In this document: positions 57,097-64,000 of the stretch, one piece after another
How the letters are laid out: every line of letters starts with the position of its first letter
How positions within the stretch are numbered: the first letter of the stretch is position 1
Source of the DNA: Micromonospora endolithica
Lineage (GTDB): Bacteria > Actinomycetota > Actinomycetes > Mycobacteriales > Micromonosporaceae
Direction: 5' to 3'
NCBI RefSeq assembly: GCF_003626595.1
Contig: NZ_RBAK01000021.1
Location: 17,382-81,381, forward strand
Length of the DNA: 64,000 nt
Notes under the pieces: generated by a model
The model's input: only the letters and a program-made list of their open reading frames with translations
Told to the model about the DNA's origin: nothing
The model's database searches: none
Made by a program: the position numbers and the translations under genes

Positions 57097-57321
57097 TCAG
57101 CGGCGTGCACGGCGGGTCTCCTCGATGTCTTCGCGGATTTGGCGGCAGCGGGTGCGCCAGGCTTGCGGGCTGGGTGGCCACGCGCCGCCCCAGGGGTCGT
57201 CTGGGTCGGCGGCCGGCGGCGGCGCGGGTACGTGGGCTCGGGCGCGGGCGATGGCGGCCTGTGCGGACTGCTGGGCACGGCGCTCGCCCGGGGTGCGGTG
57301 CCGGTACGGGGTGGCGGTCAC
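57097..57321 (-). CDS. small basic phage protein
   Basis: A 74-residue protein: ATPYRHRTPGERRAQQSAQA, a Pro-rich middle (PAPPPAADPDDPWGGAWPPS) and a basic end (IREDIEETRRARR). No family. GTG at 57321 overlaps the stop of the initiator-like gene by four bases. Confidence 0.6.
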   Translation of the reverse strand: MTATPYRHRTPGERRAQQSAQAAIARARAHVPAPPPAADPDDPWGGAWPPSPQAWRTRCRQIREDIEETRRARR

Positions 57322-58175
57322 GACGCGCTCCGGAGGTGATGGGCGCAGGCGGCCCCGGCGATCTCGTCAACGGCGAGGGTCACCTGGCCTTCGGCGTGGC
57401 AGGCGAGGCAGAAGCCGAATCCCTTGGAGGTGGGCTGCCGGTCGAGATTGGTCACCAGGCGGAGGTTCGGGCCGGGGCCGGGGGGCGCTTCGTGCGCGCG
57501 GTCGTGAGTTGCGGTCTCAGGCTGAGGTGGTTCCTGTACCGCCGAAGAGAGTGAGCTTTCAATCCCGGTCCCAGGAGCCGAAGGCGACTGGGGTCGCAGG
57601 GGGTTTGGGGGCAGCGTGCCCCCAAGGGGAGGTTCCGAGGATGGTTCTCGGGGGGTTCCCGGGAGGTTCACGGGTGGTTTGGGCGGCGCTGCGTCCGTAC
57701 GTACGGCGTCAGAATCCGTACGTACGGATCGTGTGTCAGTACGTACGGATTCTCCGTCCGTACGTACCGACTCTCCGTCCGTACGCGGCTCCTTCTGCTT
57801 GCGCCGGTACGCCCGCACCCGGTCCGCCTCGGCCGCCTTCTTCGCCTCGGCCGCAGCCTCCATCTGAGCCCGCTCTTCCGGGTCCCGCTTCAGGTTCATG
57901 CCGAGGTTCCATCGGGGGGTGCCCCACTGGGTGGTGCCGTCCGGGATCAGCAGGCCGGCGGCCTCCAGGCGCTCCTGGGCGCGCTGGATGGTGCGGGCGT
58001 CGAAGCCGGTGCGCCAGATGACGTCGGTGATCGCGGCGTGGGTGTCGCGGCCGAACTCGTCGGCGCGCTCCGCTCTCGCCACGAGGACGGCGCGGGCGGT
58101 GGTGTCCGGCAGGCCCTTCGGCGTACGCAGCATGGGCGCGTCGTCGAGGGCCCACTGAACGGCCTGGTAGCTCAC
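57318..58175 (-). CDS. replication-initiator-like winged-helix protein
   Basis: A 285-residue protein. Residues 1-95 are a winged helix of phage replication type (VQWALDDAPMLRTPKGLPDT, TDVIWRTGFDARTIQRAQER, TQWGTPRWNLGMNL). A charged helix follows, then a heptapeptide repeat (VRTDGES, VRTDTRS, VRTDSDA) whose DNA is a set of palindromic iterons. A Pro-rich linker leads to a zinc-like end (FCLACHAEGQ ... CAHH). The plan, DNA-binding head, origin inside the gene, tail domain, is that of lambda O. I infer a replication initiator. Confidence 0.72.
   Translation of the reverse strand: MSYQAVQWALDDAPMLRTPKGLPDTTARAVLVARAERADEFGRDTHAAITDVIWRTGFDARTIQRAQERLEAAGLLIPDGTTQWGTPRWNLGMNLKRDPEERAQMEAAAEAKKAAEADRVRAYRRKQKEPRTDGESVRTDGESVRTDTRSVRTDSDAVRTDAAPPKPPVNLPGTPREPSSEPPLGGTLPPNPLRPQSPSAPGTGIESSLSSAVQEPPQPETATHDRAHEAPPGPGPNLRLVTNLDRQPTSKGFGFCLACHAEGQVTLAVDEIAGAACAHHLRSAS
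57695..57788. repeat. iteron-like 21-bp repeats, candidate phage origin
   Basis: GTACGTAC cores start at 57697, 57718, 57739 and 57760, exactly 21 bases apart, with a degenerate fifth at 57781. The first two extend to the perfect 12-base palindrome CCGTACGTACGG (57695-57706, 57716-57727). Spacing of two helical turns puts every site on the same face of the DNA. The repeats lie inside the initiator-like gene. Confidence 0.75.
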
Positions 58176-58256
58176 CCGGTGCTCCTGACTGTCGTACGGT
58201 CTGTGCGGGGGGTGGCCGGGCCGGGCGGCGGGGAAGTGCCGCCCGGCCCGGCCCGG

Positions 58257-58616
58257 TCAGTCGTCGGAGGTGGCCGGCTCTGCGAGGGGGAACGCCCAGA
58301 TCGAGGCCTCCGGCTTGCCGTCCTCGGCGGGCACGACGACCTCCCACGGGCCACGGAACAGCCCGTACGCGGCCCAGTCGCAGCCGCGGGTGTTGGTCGG
58401 GGCCGGTTTCTTCAGCGCGCCGAGGGAACGACCGATGCACTCCTGCCCGGCCATGCCGGGGGGTGCTCCAGCGGCCTTGAAGTCGGCCGGGCTGGCGATG
58501 TCGCCGCAGTGCGGGCATCGGAAGGCCCAGAGCAGCGGGTCCGAGCCGAAACGCTCGCGGGCCTCGGCCATGAATTCGTCCTGGGTGAGCTTCCGGTAGG
58601 CGGTTGTGAGGCTCAT
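58257..58616 (-). CDS. VVA0879-like phage protein
   Basis: A 119-residue protein: TAYRKLTQDEFMAEARERFG, WAFRCPHCGDIASPADFKAA, then ECIGRSLG and CDWAAYGLFRGPWEVVVPA. This CPxCG...DF...CIG pattern is that of VVA0879-type proteins, common in actinophages, function unknown; a zinc site is likely. ATG overlaps the stop of the WhiB-like gene. Confidence 0.75.
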   Translation of the reverse strand: MSLTTAYRKLTQDEFMAEARERFGSDPLLWAFRCPHCGDIASPADFKAAGAPPGMAGQECIGRSLGALKKPAPTNTRGCDWAAYGLFRGPWEVVVPAEDGKPEASIWAFPLAEPATSDD

Positions 58617-59038
58617 GCGGCTCGGGTCTCCTCGGTCGTGGTGGTCGGGACAGCAGCAGCGGCACGCGCCGCCCGGCGCTTCGCCATCCGACGGCGGTGA
58701 CACAGCGCCTCGTACTCATTGCGGGGCAGGAACTGGCGGGCCCAGGACCCGAGCTGCGGCACCCGGCAGTGCCGGCACCCGGGCGGCGTCGGCCGCCGCC
58801 GGTCCGGCAAGTCGTCCACCGGGTAGCCGCAGCGGTCGCAGACCGGGCAGACGCCGCCGCGCTCGTTGTAGGCGACGCCGGCGCGGATGACCCCGGTCGG
58901 CCGGTCGTCGGGCTCACCGGCGGCGCAGGTGGTGCCGACGCGGACCGGGCACACCGCGCACAGGGCGAGGGCGAGCCGGTTTCCGCCGTTGCCGGTGTCC
59001 CACATCTCCGGGTCGCGGGTGGTGCACAGGCCGTTCAC
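58613..59038 (-). CDS. phage WhiB-like protein with extra zinc-type module
   Basis: A 141-residue protein. The first 60 residues have the WhiB layout: Cys5 in NGLCTTRDPEMW, then CAVCPVRVGTTC with Cys27, Cys30 and Cys38, and a TGVIRAGVAYNERG turn where WhiB has GVWGG. The last spacing is C-x7-C, wider than the usual x5. A second Cys module follows (CPVCDRCGYP ... CRHC) and a basic tail (RRRMAKRRAARAA) able to touch DNA. WhiB-TM4 of mycobacteriophage TM4 is known to alter host division and exclude superinfection; a similar role is possible. Confidence 0.75.
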   Translation of the reverse strand: MNGLCTTRDPEMWDTGNGGNRLALALCAVCPVRVGTTCAAGEPDDRPTGVIRAGVAYNERGGVCPVCDRCGYPVDDLPDRRRPTPPGCRHCRVPQLGSWARQFLPRNEYEALCHRRRMAKRRAARAAAAVPTTTTEETRAA

Positions 59039-59214
59039 CGGTGACCTCCGGCGGGCGCCTTGGCTGCGGCGCACGCCGCGCAGTCCCGCCGCTCCATCCG
59101 GACGTGCCCCGTCATCCGCCCCGTGGTCTCCATCCGGCAGACGTGCGGGTACGGGGCGTCGACGGGTACCGGTCGGCCGAGCAGGACGCTCGCGCCGATC
59201 CACTGGCCGATCAC
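59035..59214 (-). CDS. 59-residue Cys/His protein
   Basis: The protein reads VIGQWIGASVLLGRPVPVDA, PYPHVCRMETTGRMTGHVRM, DCAACAAAKAP. Three Cys and two His suggest a metal site. Coupled by GTGA at both ends. Unassigned. Confidence 0.6.
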   Translation of the reverse strand: MIGQWIGASVLLGRPVPVDAPYPHVCRMETTGRMTGHVRMERRDCAACAAAKAPAGGHR

Positions 59215-59411
59215 AGCTCGTCCCCGATGCGGCGGAGGTGCTCGGCCTGCGCGGCGGTCACCTCGGGGGGCACGTCCTGGTCGTGGGCCTGGTTGGTCTT
59301 GGCCCGGCCGCACACGCACGGCTTCAGGCCGTTGTGGTCGGCGGGCAGCAGCGCGGATGGCGTGTACGGGTGGGTGGCGGTTCGGCGGCCGCCGCGGCGG
59401 CGGCGGGTCAC
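59211..59411 (-). CDS. 66-residue basic protein with CxC motif
   Basis: A basic start (RRRRGGRRTATHPY), then LKPCVCGRAKTNQAHDQ and a short helix (AAQAEHLRRIGDEL). The CVCGR ... H pattern resembles actinophage small zinc proteins. GTG start, GTGA coupling at both ends. Confidence 0.6.
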   Translation of the reverse strand: MTRRRRGGRRTATHPYTPSALLPADHNGLKPCVCGRAKTNQAHDQDVPPEVTAAQAEHLRRIGDEL

Positions 59412-59677
59412 ACCGCACCACCGGTGAGCCGGTCGAGCGCGTCGGCCAGTTCACGGCGGAGCAGCTCCAGGCGGTGGACTTCGTCGCGCCAGGCGGGGAC
59501 GTCGTCGGCGACCGCCGCGGCGAGCAGGGCGGCCTTGGCGGTCTGGCCGCTGTCGCGGGCCTCGGCGTACGCCACGTACCGCTCGCCCATCGCGTCCAGG
59601 TCGGCCGGCGCGGGCCGGGGCCCGGCCGGGGCCGGCGGGATGCCGGCCCCGGGAAACAGCTGGATCACCTCAGCCAC
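59408..59677 (-). CDS. 89-residue helical protein
   Basis: AEVIQLFPGAGIPPAPAG start, then helices (DLDAMGERYVAYAEARDSGQ, VHRLELLRRELADALDRLTG). The VIQLFPG start recurs in small phage and bacterial proteins of unknown role. GTG start eight bases inside the helicase gene end. Confidence 0.6.
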   Translation of the reverse strand: MAEVIQLFPGAGIPPAPAGPRPAPADLDAMGERYVAYAEARDSGQTAKAALLAAAVADDVPAWRDEVHRLELLRRELADALDRLTGGAV

Positions 59678-61274
59678 GCGACACCGCCAGGACCGGGCAC
59701 CGGCACGTCACGTAGCCGTGTTCGGCCAGCGACGCCGCCTCGTGAGCGGGCAGCGGACCGTACGCCGTGTCCACCAGCGGCTCCGGTTCGCCGGCGGGAT
59801 CGTCGGGCGCGTCGGGCAGGACCACCTGCTCCGGCGCCGGGCCGGCCGCGTACCGGTCCACCCAGGCCAGCCCGTACCGGTCCAGCTGACGCTGCGCCCG
59901 GGTGACCGCCACGTACGCCAGCATCACCTCGTCAGCAGCCAGCCGAACCGAACCGTCCTCCCGCGGCTTCGGCTCCTGGAAGTCGTCCGCGATCAGCACG
60001 GTCGACCACTCCCGGCCCTTCGCCTTGTGCGCCGTGGACACGACCACGTCGGCGTACCGCTCGTCGACCAGGGCGTCGCACACCCGCATCACCTCGCGGG
60101 GCCCGTACCGGTCGATCAGCCGGACGAACACCTTCAGGTCCGAGCCGCCGGCGTCCATCTCGACGTACTCCTGTACCTCCCGCCAGGTGTGGAAGGCGAA
60201 CAGGTCCGGGTGGTCGGTGGGCGCGCCGGCCTGGAGCCGCTCGGCGGCCTCGGCCATCCGCCGGATGTCGTTGCCGCCGCCGACCAGCGCCGGCTGCCGG
60301 CCCTGCCCGAGGGCGTCGATGACGCGGATGATCGCCCCGGCGTTGGACCGGCACAGCACCGCGTCGGGCTCGTCGACGGGCCCCACCCGCGACGGGATCC
60401 GGCTGTAGCCGGTCAGCCGCAGGTCGGTGTTGTCGAGCAGGCCCAGCCACTTGTTGGCCTCGTCGGCGACTGCCTGGCCGAACCGGAACGACTGCGACAG
60501 CTGGAAGCGGCGGCCGTCGAACGACGCCATCGCGTCGGTCGCGCCCCGCCAGCCGTAGATGGCCTGGGCGCGGTCCCCGACGAGGATCCGTTGCGCCGGC
60601 TGCCGGGACACGAGGCCGGCGACGGCTGGGTTGGAGTCCTGGGCTTCGTCGAGCAGTACGTAGTCGGCGTGGATGACCGGGTCGGACAGGATCCACAGCT
60701 TGAGGTACATGTCGTGGGTGAACCGGAGCTGCCCGTCGAGGTGGGTCAGGTCGGCGTCCCACGCCTTCTGGGCAACCGGGGTCAGGTACTTCGCCAGCTC
60801 GGCCTGGCCGGGCTTGTCGAGGCCGTTGACCAGCGGCACGTGCATCCGCTGCACCGTGCGGTCGTCGCTGTAGCAGAACCGCTGGATGGTCTCGGTGACC
60901 AGCCGGGCGAGCTGCTGCGGGGCGAGCATCGTCTCGCCGACCTTCACCGGCTCGTTGATGCCGAGGATGATCGCGGCCTGCCGGGCGGGCACCCGGGGGC
61001 CGTTGAGGCGGTGGGCGTACTGCCGGCCGACGGCGCCGTAGGCGAAGGAGTGCGCGGTCTTGCACGTCACCGAGGTGGGGAAGTCCTTCGCGGCGTCGGT
61101 GGCGATGCTGCGGTTGTAGGCCAGGTACGCGCCGCGGCGGCGGCCGGCGTCCCGGGCGAGCATCTTCAGGGTGCTGGTCTTGCCGGTGCCGGCTCCTGCC
61201 TCGATCGTGAGGTCGTGGCCCTCGCGGGCCGCGGCGATGATCTCGGCCTGCTCCGGGGTCGGGGTGTGGCTCAT
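59670..61274 (-). CDS. UvrD/PcrA-like superfamily 1 helicase
   Basis: A 534-residue DNA helicase. Motif Q region TPEQAEIIAAAREGHDL, Walker A in EAGAGTGKTSTLK, Walker B in YVLLDEAQDSN, motif III GDRAQAIYGWRGATD, and late motifs VVSTAHKAKGREWSTVLI and LAYVAVTRAQRQLDRY. It likely unwinds DNA in phage replication or recombination. The last 70 residues, with acidic loops and one CRCPV, are extra. ATG at 61274 overlaps the ATPase stop. Confidence 0.9.
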   Translation of the reverse strand: MSHTPTPEQAEIIAAAREGHDLTIEAGAGTGKTSTLKMLARDAGRRRGAYLAYNRSIATDAAKDFPTSVTCKTAHSFAYGAVGRQYAHRLNGPRVPARQAAIILGINEPVKVGETMLAPQQLARLVTETIQRFCYSDDRTVQRMHVPLVNGLDKPGQAELAKYLTPVAQKAWDADLTHLDGQLRFTHDMYLKLWILSDPVIHADYVLLDEAQDSNPAVAGLVSRQPAQRILVGDRAQAIYGWRGATDAMASFDGRRFQLSQSFRFGQAVADEANKWLGLLDNTDLRLTGYSRIPSRVGPVDEPDAVLCRSNAGAIIRVIDALGQGRQPALVGGGNDIRRMAEAAERLQAGAPTDHPDLFAFHTWREVQEYVEMDAGGSDLKVFVRLIDRYGPREVMRVCDALVDERYADVVVSTAHKAKGREWSTVLIADDFQEPKPREDGSVRLAADEVMLAYVAVTRAQRQLDRYGLAWVDRYAAGPAPEQVVLPDAPDDPAGEPEPLVDTAYGPLPAHEAASLAEHGYVTCRCPVLAVSRG

Positions 61275-62578
61275 GCGGCGGCCTGACCTTCCTGGTCGGC
61301 GGGCGGGGTGTTCTGCGCGACGACGGCTTCCAGCCGGGTGATGACCTTGTCGGCCTCGGGGAGGCTGAGCTGCCGTTGCGTGGTGACCGGGCGGCCGGTG
61401 ACCTCGGACAGGAACCGGAGCCGGTCGTCCCGGTCGGTCAGGTCCGCCTCCCGGCACAGGGCGTGGATCTTCTTGTGCATCGGCTCGGTGGCCGGGTTCG
61501 ACGGGATGAGCTGCTCCTTGCGGATCCGCCACTGGCCGCGCACGTGCTCCAGCTCGGCGGGGCTGATCCGGCCGTCGCGGGCGGCCTCGCCGGCGGCGTT
61601 CCAGATCCGGCGCAGCCCGGTCTCGTCGGCGGCGAGGGCGAGGTCGTCGAGCAGGCCGGTGGCAGCAGCGGAGAGGGCGGCCGGCGGTCCGGACACAGGC
61701 CGGGACGAGTCGCCAGAGCCGTCCTCGACCGGCGGGGCCGGCTCGGCGTCCGGTTCCGCCGGCTGCAACTCGACCAGGTCCCGGGTGTACGCCTCAGCCG
61801 GCGCGCACCGCAGCGTGTCGAAGACGATGCCCTCGACCGTCCAGTTCCGGGCCAGCTCGATCGGCGGGTCGTAGCCGGGTCGGACACCGACGTGCACCGA
61901 CCGGACCCCGACCACCGTGCCGGGCTTGGTCCGGTCGAGACGCACCCAGCAGGACACGTCGAAGCCGAGCGTCTTGTGGCCCTCGACCCGGTAGTCGCGC
62001 TGCCGCTCGATCGGCTTCCCGGCGTCGTCCAGTGCGGCGACCTCCTTGCCGCGGGCGGTCAGCAGGACGATGCCGGGGAAGGTCATCAGCGCGGTCATCA
62101 GCTTGCGGTGGCGGGCGCCGGCCTCGTTCCACAGGTCCATGGAGATGGTCGGCTCTTCGTCGGCGGCCAGCTCCTGCCGCTTGTACTTGCGGGCCTTGGC
62201 GTTGTACCGCTGGCGGGCCTTGTCCGACGCCCAGTCCTTGAGCAGGTCCCACTCGGCGGTCATCGAGTCGATGACCAGCACCACCGGCGGCTCCCCGGAG
62301 GCGGCCGCGCGGGCGGCCTCGGCCTTCACCGCGTCGACGGCGGCTTGGATCTGCGCCCAGGTGCCGTCGTGCTCGACGACGAGGTAGTTGGCCCCGGGGA
62401 TGGCGCCGTACTCGTCGGCGGCTCCTTCACCGAGGTCGATCCAGTACATCTGGCCGATGCGGGGCGAGGTGCTGAACTGGGCGCAGGCCCAGCTCTTGCC
62501 GGACTTCTCGCCGCCCTCGATGAGGATGAGTGGCCAGGGGGCGCGGCCGGTCGGCTTGCGGGTACGCAGGGCGGTCAT
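61271..62578 (-). CDS. RecA-like ATPase (Sak4/AAA_24-type)
   Basis: A 435-residue protein. The first 230 residues are a RecA-fold ATPase: Walker A in LIEGGEKSGKSWACAQF, Walker B in PVVLVIDSMTAEWDLLKDWA. This is the phage AAA_24/Sak4-type single-strand annealing ATPase. The C-terminal 170 residues, after a Pro-rich linker, contain a helical region (IWNAAGEAARDGRISPAELE, RFLSEVTGRPVTTQRQLSLP) often found fused to such ATPases. It likely aids recombination-dependent replication with the helicase that follows. ATG at 62578. Confidence 0.82.
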   Translation of the reverse strand: MTALRTRKPTGRAPWPLILIEGGEKSGKSWACAQFSTSPRIGQMYWIDLGEGAADEYGAIPGANYLVVEHDGTWAQIQAAVDAVKAEAARAAASGEPPVVLVIDSMTAEWDLLKDWASDKARQRYNAKARKYKRQELAADEEPTISMDLWNEAGARHRKLMTALMTFPGIVLLTARGKEVAALDDAGKPIERQRDYRVEGHKTLGFDVSCWVRLDRTKPGTVVGVRSVHVGVRPGYDPPIELARNWTVEGIVFDTLRCAPAEAYTRDLVELQPAEPDAEPAPPVEDGSGDSSRPVSGPPAALSAAATGLLDDLALAADETGLRRIWNAAGEAARDGRISPAELEHVRGQWRIRKEQLIPSNPATEPMHKKIHALCREADLTDRDDRLRFLSEVTGRPVTTQRQLSLPEADKVITRLEAVVAQNTPPADQEGQAAA

Positions 62579-62814
62579 CGGGTGCGCTCCCGGAGGTCGA
62601 GCTGCCCGGCGCGGGCGAGGATGACGATGGCGTGAGCGTTGGTCCTCGCGGCGATCCGGTCCCGCATCCGGGACAGCCGCATGCACATCGCGCTCTCGCC
62701 GACGTTTAGCTTCCGGGCGATCTGGAAGACGGTGTAGCCCTCGGCGAGGAGGCGGACGGCGATCAGGTCGGCGGGGGCGATCGTGGGAACGTCGGTGGTG
62801 GTCGGGGTGGTCAC
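62575..62814 (-). CDS. small LuxR-type helix-turn-helix protein
   Basis: A 79-residue protein: IAPADLIAVRLLAEGYTVFQ, IARKLNVGESAMCMRLSRMR. This is a GerE/sigma-region-4-like helix-turn-helix without a sensor domain. It probably regulates phage or host genes. GTG at 62814 and ATGA at the end give coupling on both sides. Confidence 0.75.
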   Translation of the reverse strand: MTTPTTTDVPTIAPADLIAVRLLAEGYTVFQIARKLNVGESAMCMRLSRMRDRIAARTNAHAIVILARAGQLDLRERTR

Positions 62815-63257
62815 AGGTCCTCCCCGGCGTCGCGGAGCTGCGCGAGGGCCTGCTGCCGGTCGACCGTCGGCCAGGCGGCGGTGTCGTTGACCGGCCACAC
62901 CCGGCGGGCGTTGAGCAGGCCGGTGTCCTCGTCCGGGCCGACCGGGAAGAACTTCTCGTCCTCCCGGGTGATGGTCTGGAAAGCGGGGATGCTCAGCCCG
63001 TGGTCCGGGTCGACGGTCTTGACGTGGCCGTGGGCGTGCCGGCCGGTCGGCTCGTCGGCGAGCAGCTGATCGGTGGCGGAGCGCAGTTCGGTGCCCCACG
63101 TCTCGTCAGCGCCGGTGTGCTCCGGCTCCGGCTCCTGGGCGGGCCGGGCGCTGGCGTGCGCCCAGGAGCCGGCGGCGGTGAGCAGGTTGGTCAGGGCGGC
63201 CCGCCAGGTCCGGCGGGTACGCCACGCCATGACGGGGCTCGGGTCGGTGGCGCTCAC
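62811..63257 (-). CDS. phage hypothetical protein
   Basis: A 148-residue protein: PVMAWRTRRTWRAALTNLLT, ELRSATDQLLADEPTGRHAH, FQTITREDEKFFPVGPDEDT. Acidic, mixed helix and coil. Unassigned. GTG at 63257, GTGA at both ends. Confidence 0.6.
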   Translation of the reverse strand: MSATDPSPVMAWRTRRTWRAALTNLLTAAGSWAHASARPAQEPEPEHTGADETWGTELRSATDQLLADEPTGRHAHGHVKTVDPDHGLSIPAFQTITREDEKFFPVGPDEDTGLLNARRVWPVNDTAAWPTVDRQQALAQLRDAGEDL

Positions 63258-64000
63258 CGGGTGGCCTCGGTGACCGTGATGCGGCGGCCGAACGCGTCGA
63301 CCTCGTGCAGCACCCGACAAGCGGGGGCCTTCGCCTTCGGAGTGCCACCGCCGGTGATGGGGCGCAGCGTCGCCGCGTCAACCTCCACGGCCAGCCAGCG
63401 GGTCGCGTCGTAGCGGTACTGGGTGGCCATGTGCGGGGTGGGCGAGGTGGGCGAGAAGTGCAGGCCGCCGCCGCACTCGTCGCGGTCGTCCCAGTCGTCG
63501 CAGGTGACCGTGTCGCCGACCGTGTAGACGGTGGGCTTGCCGTAGTTGCCGCCGGCGGTGAGGTCGTCACCGAGGGCCTTGTACAGGATCACCGTCCCGT
63601 CGGTGACGGTGAGTCCGTGGTGGTCGCACCAGGCGGCGGCGGTGGTGAGGTCGAGTTGGGTGACGTCGATGATGACGCCGCCGGTGACGGTGGCTTGGCC
63701 GGAGTGCAGGTGCACGGCGACGTGGGAGCCTGCGGTTACGGTGGAGTGGCCGTGGGCGTGGACACCGCTGGTGCCGTACGCCTGGACGGTGGCCGAGCCG
63801 GACGCCTGGACGGTGGCCGAGCCGGACGCCTGGACGGTGGCCGAGCCGTACGCCTGGACGGTGGCCGAGCCGGACGCCTGGACGGTGGCCGAGCCGGACG
63901 CCTGGACGGTGGCCGAGCCGGACGCCTGGACGGTGGCCGAGCCGGACGCCTGGACGGTGGCCGAGCCGGACGCCTGGACGGTGGCCGAGCCGGACGCCTG
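63254..64000 (-). CDS. octapeptide-repeat protein with DUF7666-like domain (5' end outside window)
   Basis: The open frame runs off the right edge, so the N terminus is missing; at least 248 residues are seen. The visible N-terminal part is a repeat of SATVQASG (about nine copies, with Tyr replacing Ser in two), followed by degenerate versions (THGSVHAHGHSTVTAG type) and HSGQATVTGG. This looks like a small beta-solenoid. The C-terminal domain (TVILYKALGDDLTAGGNYGK, TVTCDDWDDRDECGGGLHFS, LAVEVDAATLRPI) is of DUF7666 type. A GTG at 63715 could start a shorter form, but the frame clearly continues. Function unknown. Confidence 0.72.
   Translation of the reverse strand, partial: QASGSATVQASGSATVQASGSATVQASGSATVQASGSATVQASGSATVQAYGSATVQASGSATVQASGSATVQAYGTSGVHAHGHSTVTAGSHVAVHLHSGQATVTGGVIIDVTQLDLTTAAAWCDHHGLTVTDGTVILYKALGDDLTAGGNYGKPTVYTVGDTVTCDDWDDRDECGGGLHFSPTSPTPHMATQYRYDATRWLAVEVDAATLRPITGGGTPKAKAPACRVLHEVDAFGRRITVTEATR
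63776..64000. repeat. 24-bp tandem repeat in coding sequence
   Basis: A 24-base unit repeats without spacers for 225 bases (about 9.4 copies) to the window edge and probably beyond. Copies are nearly identical; two (starting at 63776 and 63848) carry GTAC in place of GGAC, changing Ser to Tyr. It encodes one octapeptide per unit. Confidence 0.9.

Larger units (their letters stand above)
31421..64000. mobile_element. prophage (HK97-type siphophage), left end and most of genome
   Basis: From the tRNA to the window edge the gene content is phage-like: lysis genes first, then tail, head, packaging and replication genes, all from 36025 on the minus strand and tightly packed with four-base overlaps. 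Between the tRNA and the lysis genes is an accessory block with GntR and XRE regulators. No integrase, excisionase or second copy of the tRNA 3' end is in the window, so the element must continue past 64000. The left boundary at the tRNA is inferred from the usual tRNA target; it could start anywhere between 31440 and 36000. Confidence 0.85.

Noticed and set aside
57695..57788. Simple coding repeat without other meaning
   Set aside because: The cores are palindromic and kept at exactly 21 bases with neighbouring bases varied, which a pure peptide repeat would not need. Kept as iteron candidate.
63776..64000. CRISPR-like array
   Set aside because: The repeat is directly tandem with no spacers and is in frame with a protein; it is a coding repeat.

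Overview
The window is a high-GC actinobacterial chromosome segment, most like a Micromonospora or a close relative in Micromonosporaceae. This rests on the codon use, many GTG starts, SsgA-family and Spo0M-like sporulation genes, a HelD-type RNA polymerase helicase and an XRE/DUF397 pair. The assignment is inference from gene content; no search was run.

Positions 1-31400 are ordinary chromosome. First comes a galactoside-use locus. A Tat-exported sugar-binding lipoprotein, two MalF/MalG-type permeases and a GH36 alpha-galactosidase form one minus-strand operon with 4-base stop/start overlaps. A GH42 beta-galactosidase and a DeoR-family repressor diverge from it across a 282-bp regulatory gap. 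No ABC ATPase is present, so a shared MsiK-type ATPase elsewhere is likely. Then come a Bcr/CflA drug exporter, a Spo0M-like protein, a small membrane protein, an exported phosphodiesterase with two GDPD domains, HelD, a LolA/RseB-like exported protein, a cation/Ca exchanger-like protein, an OmpR-type two-component pair, a TPR-TM-FN3 protein, a MarR repressor facing a VOC-family enzyme across a palindrome, a K+ channel, two exported proteins (one a chymotrypsin-fold protease), a DUF4236 mini-gene, Rrf2 and AraC regulators, an SDR enzyme, an SsgA-family protein and a PGPGW membrane protein.

At 31421-31492 lies tRNA-Val(CAC) with a strong terminator behind it. Everything from there to the right edge looks like integrated DNA. 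It begins with an accessory/regulatory block (31566-35944): a membrane/coiled-coil protein, a GntR repressor diverging from an XRE-TPR regulator, a chain of tiny coupled genes, DUF397 and DUF4190 proteins.

From 36025 to 64000 every gene is on the minus strand and forms an HK97-type siphophage genome, read here back to front. In order of transcription there is an early/replication block from 64000 down to 53668: a repeat protein running off the window, a RecA-like ATPase, an SF1 helicase, a WhiB-like protein, and a replication-initiator-like protein whose gene carries iteron-like 21-bp repeats. A terminator-like hairpin follows. Next are packaging and head genes (HNH, TerS, TerL, portal, ClpP-like protease, major capsid protein, connectors). 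Tail genes come next, with a -1 frameshifted assembly chaperone, a tape measure protein and minor tail proteins, and last an M15-type endolysin and holin-like membrane proteins. No integrase is in the window; it and the far attachment site should lie beyond 64000. The most notable points are the iterons written as a heptapeptide repeat inside the initiator gene, the two unrelated prohead-protease-like genes in one head cluster, the phage WhiB-like gene, and the octapeptide-repeat protein at the edge.
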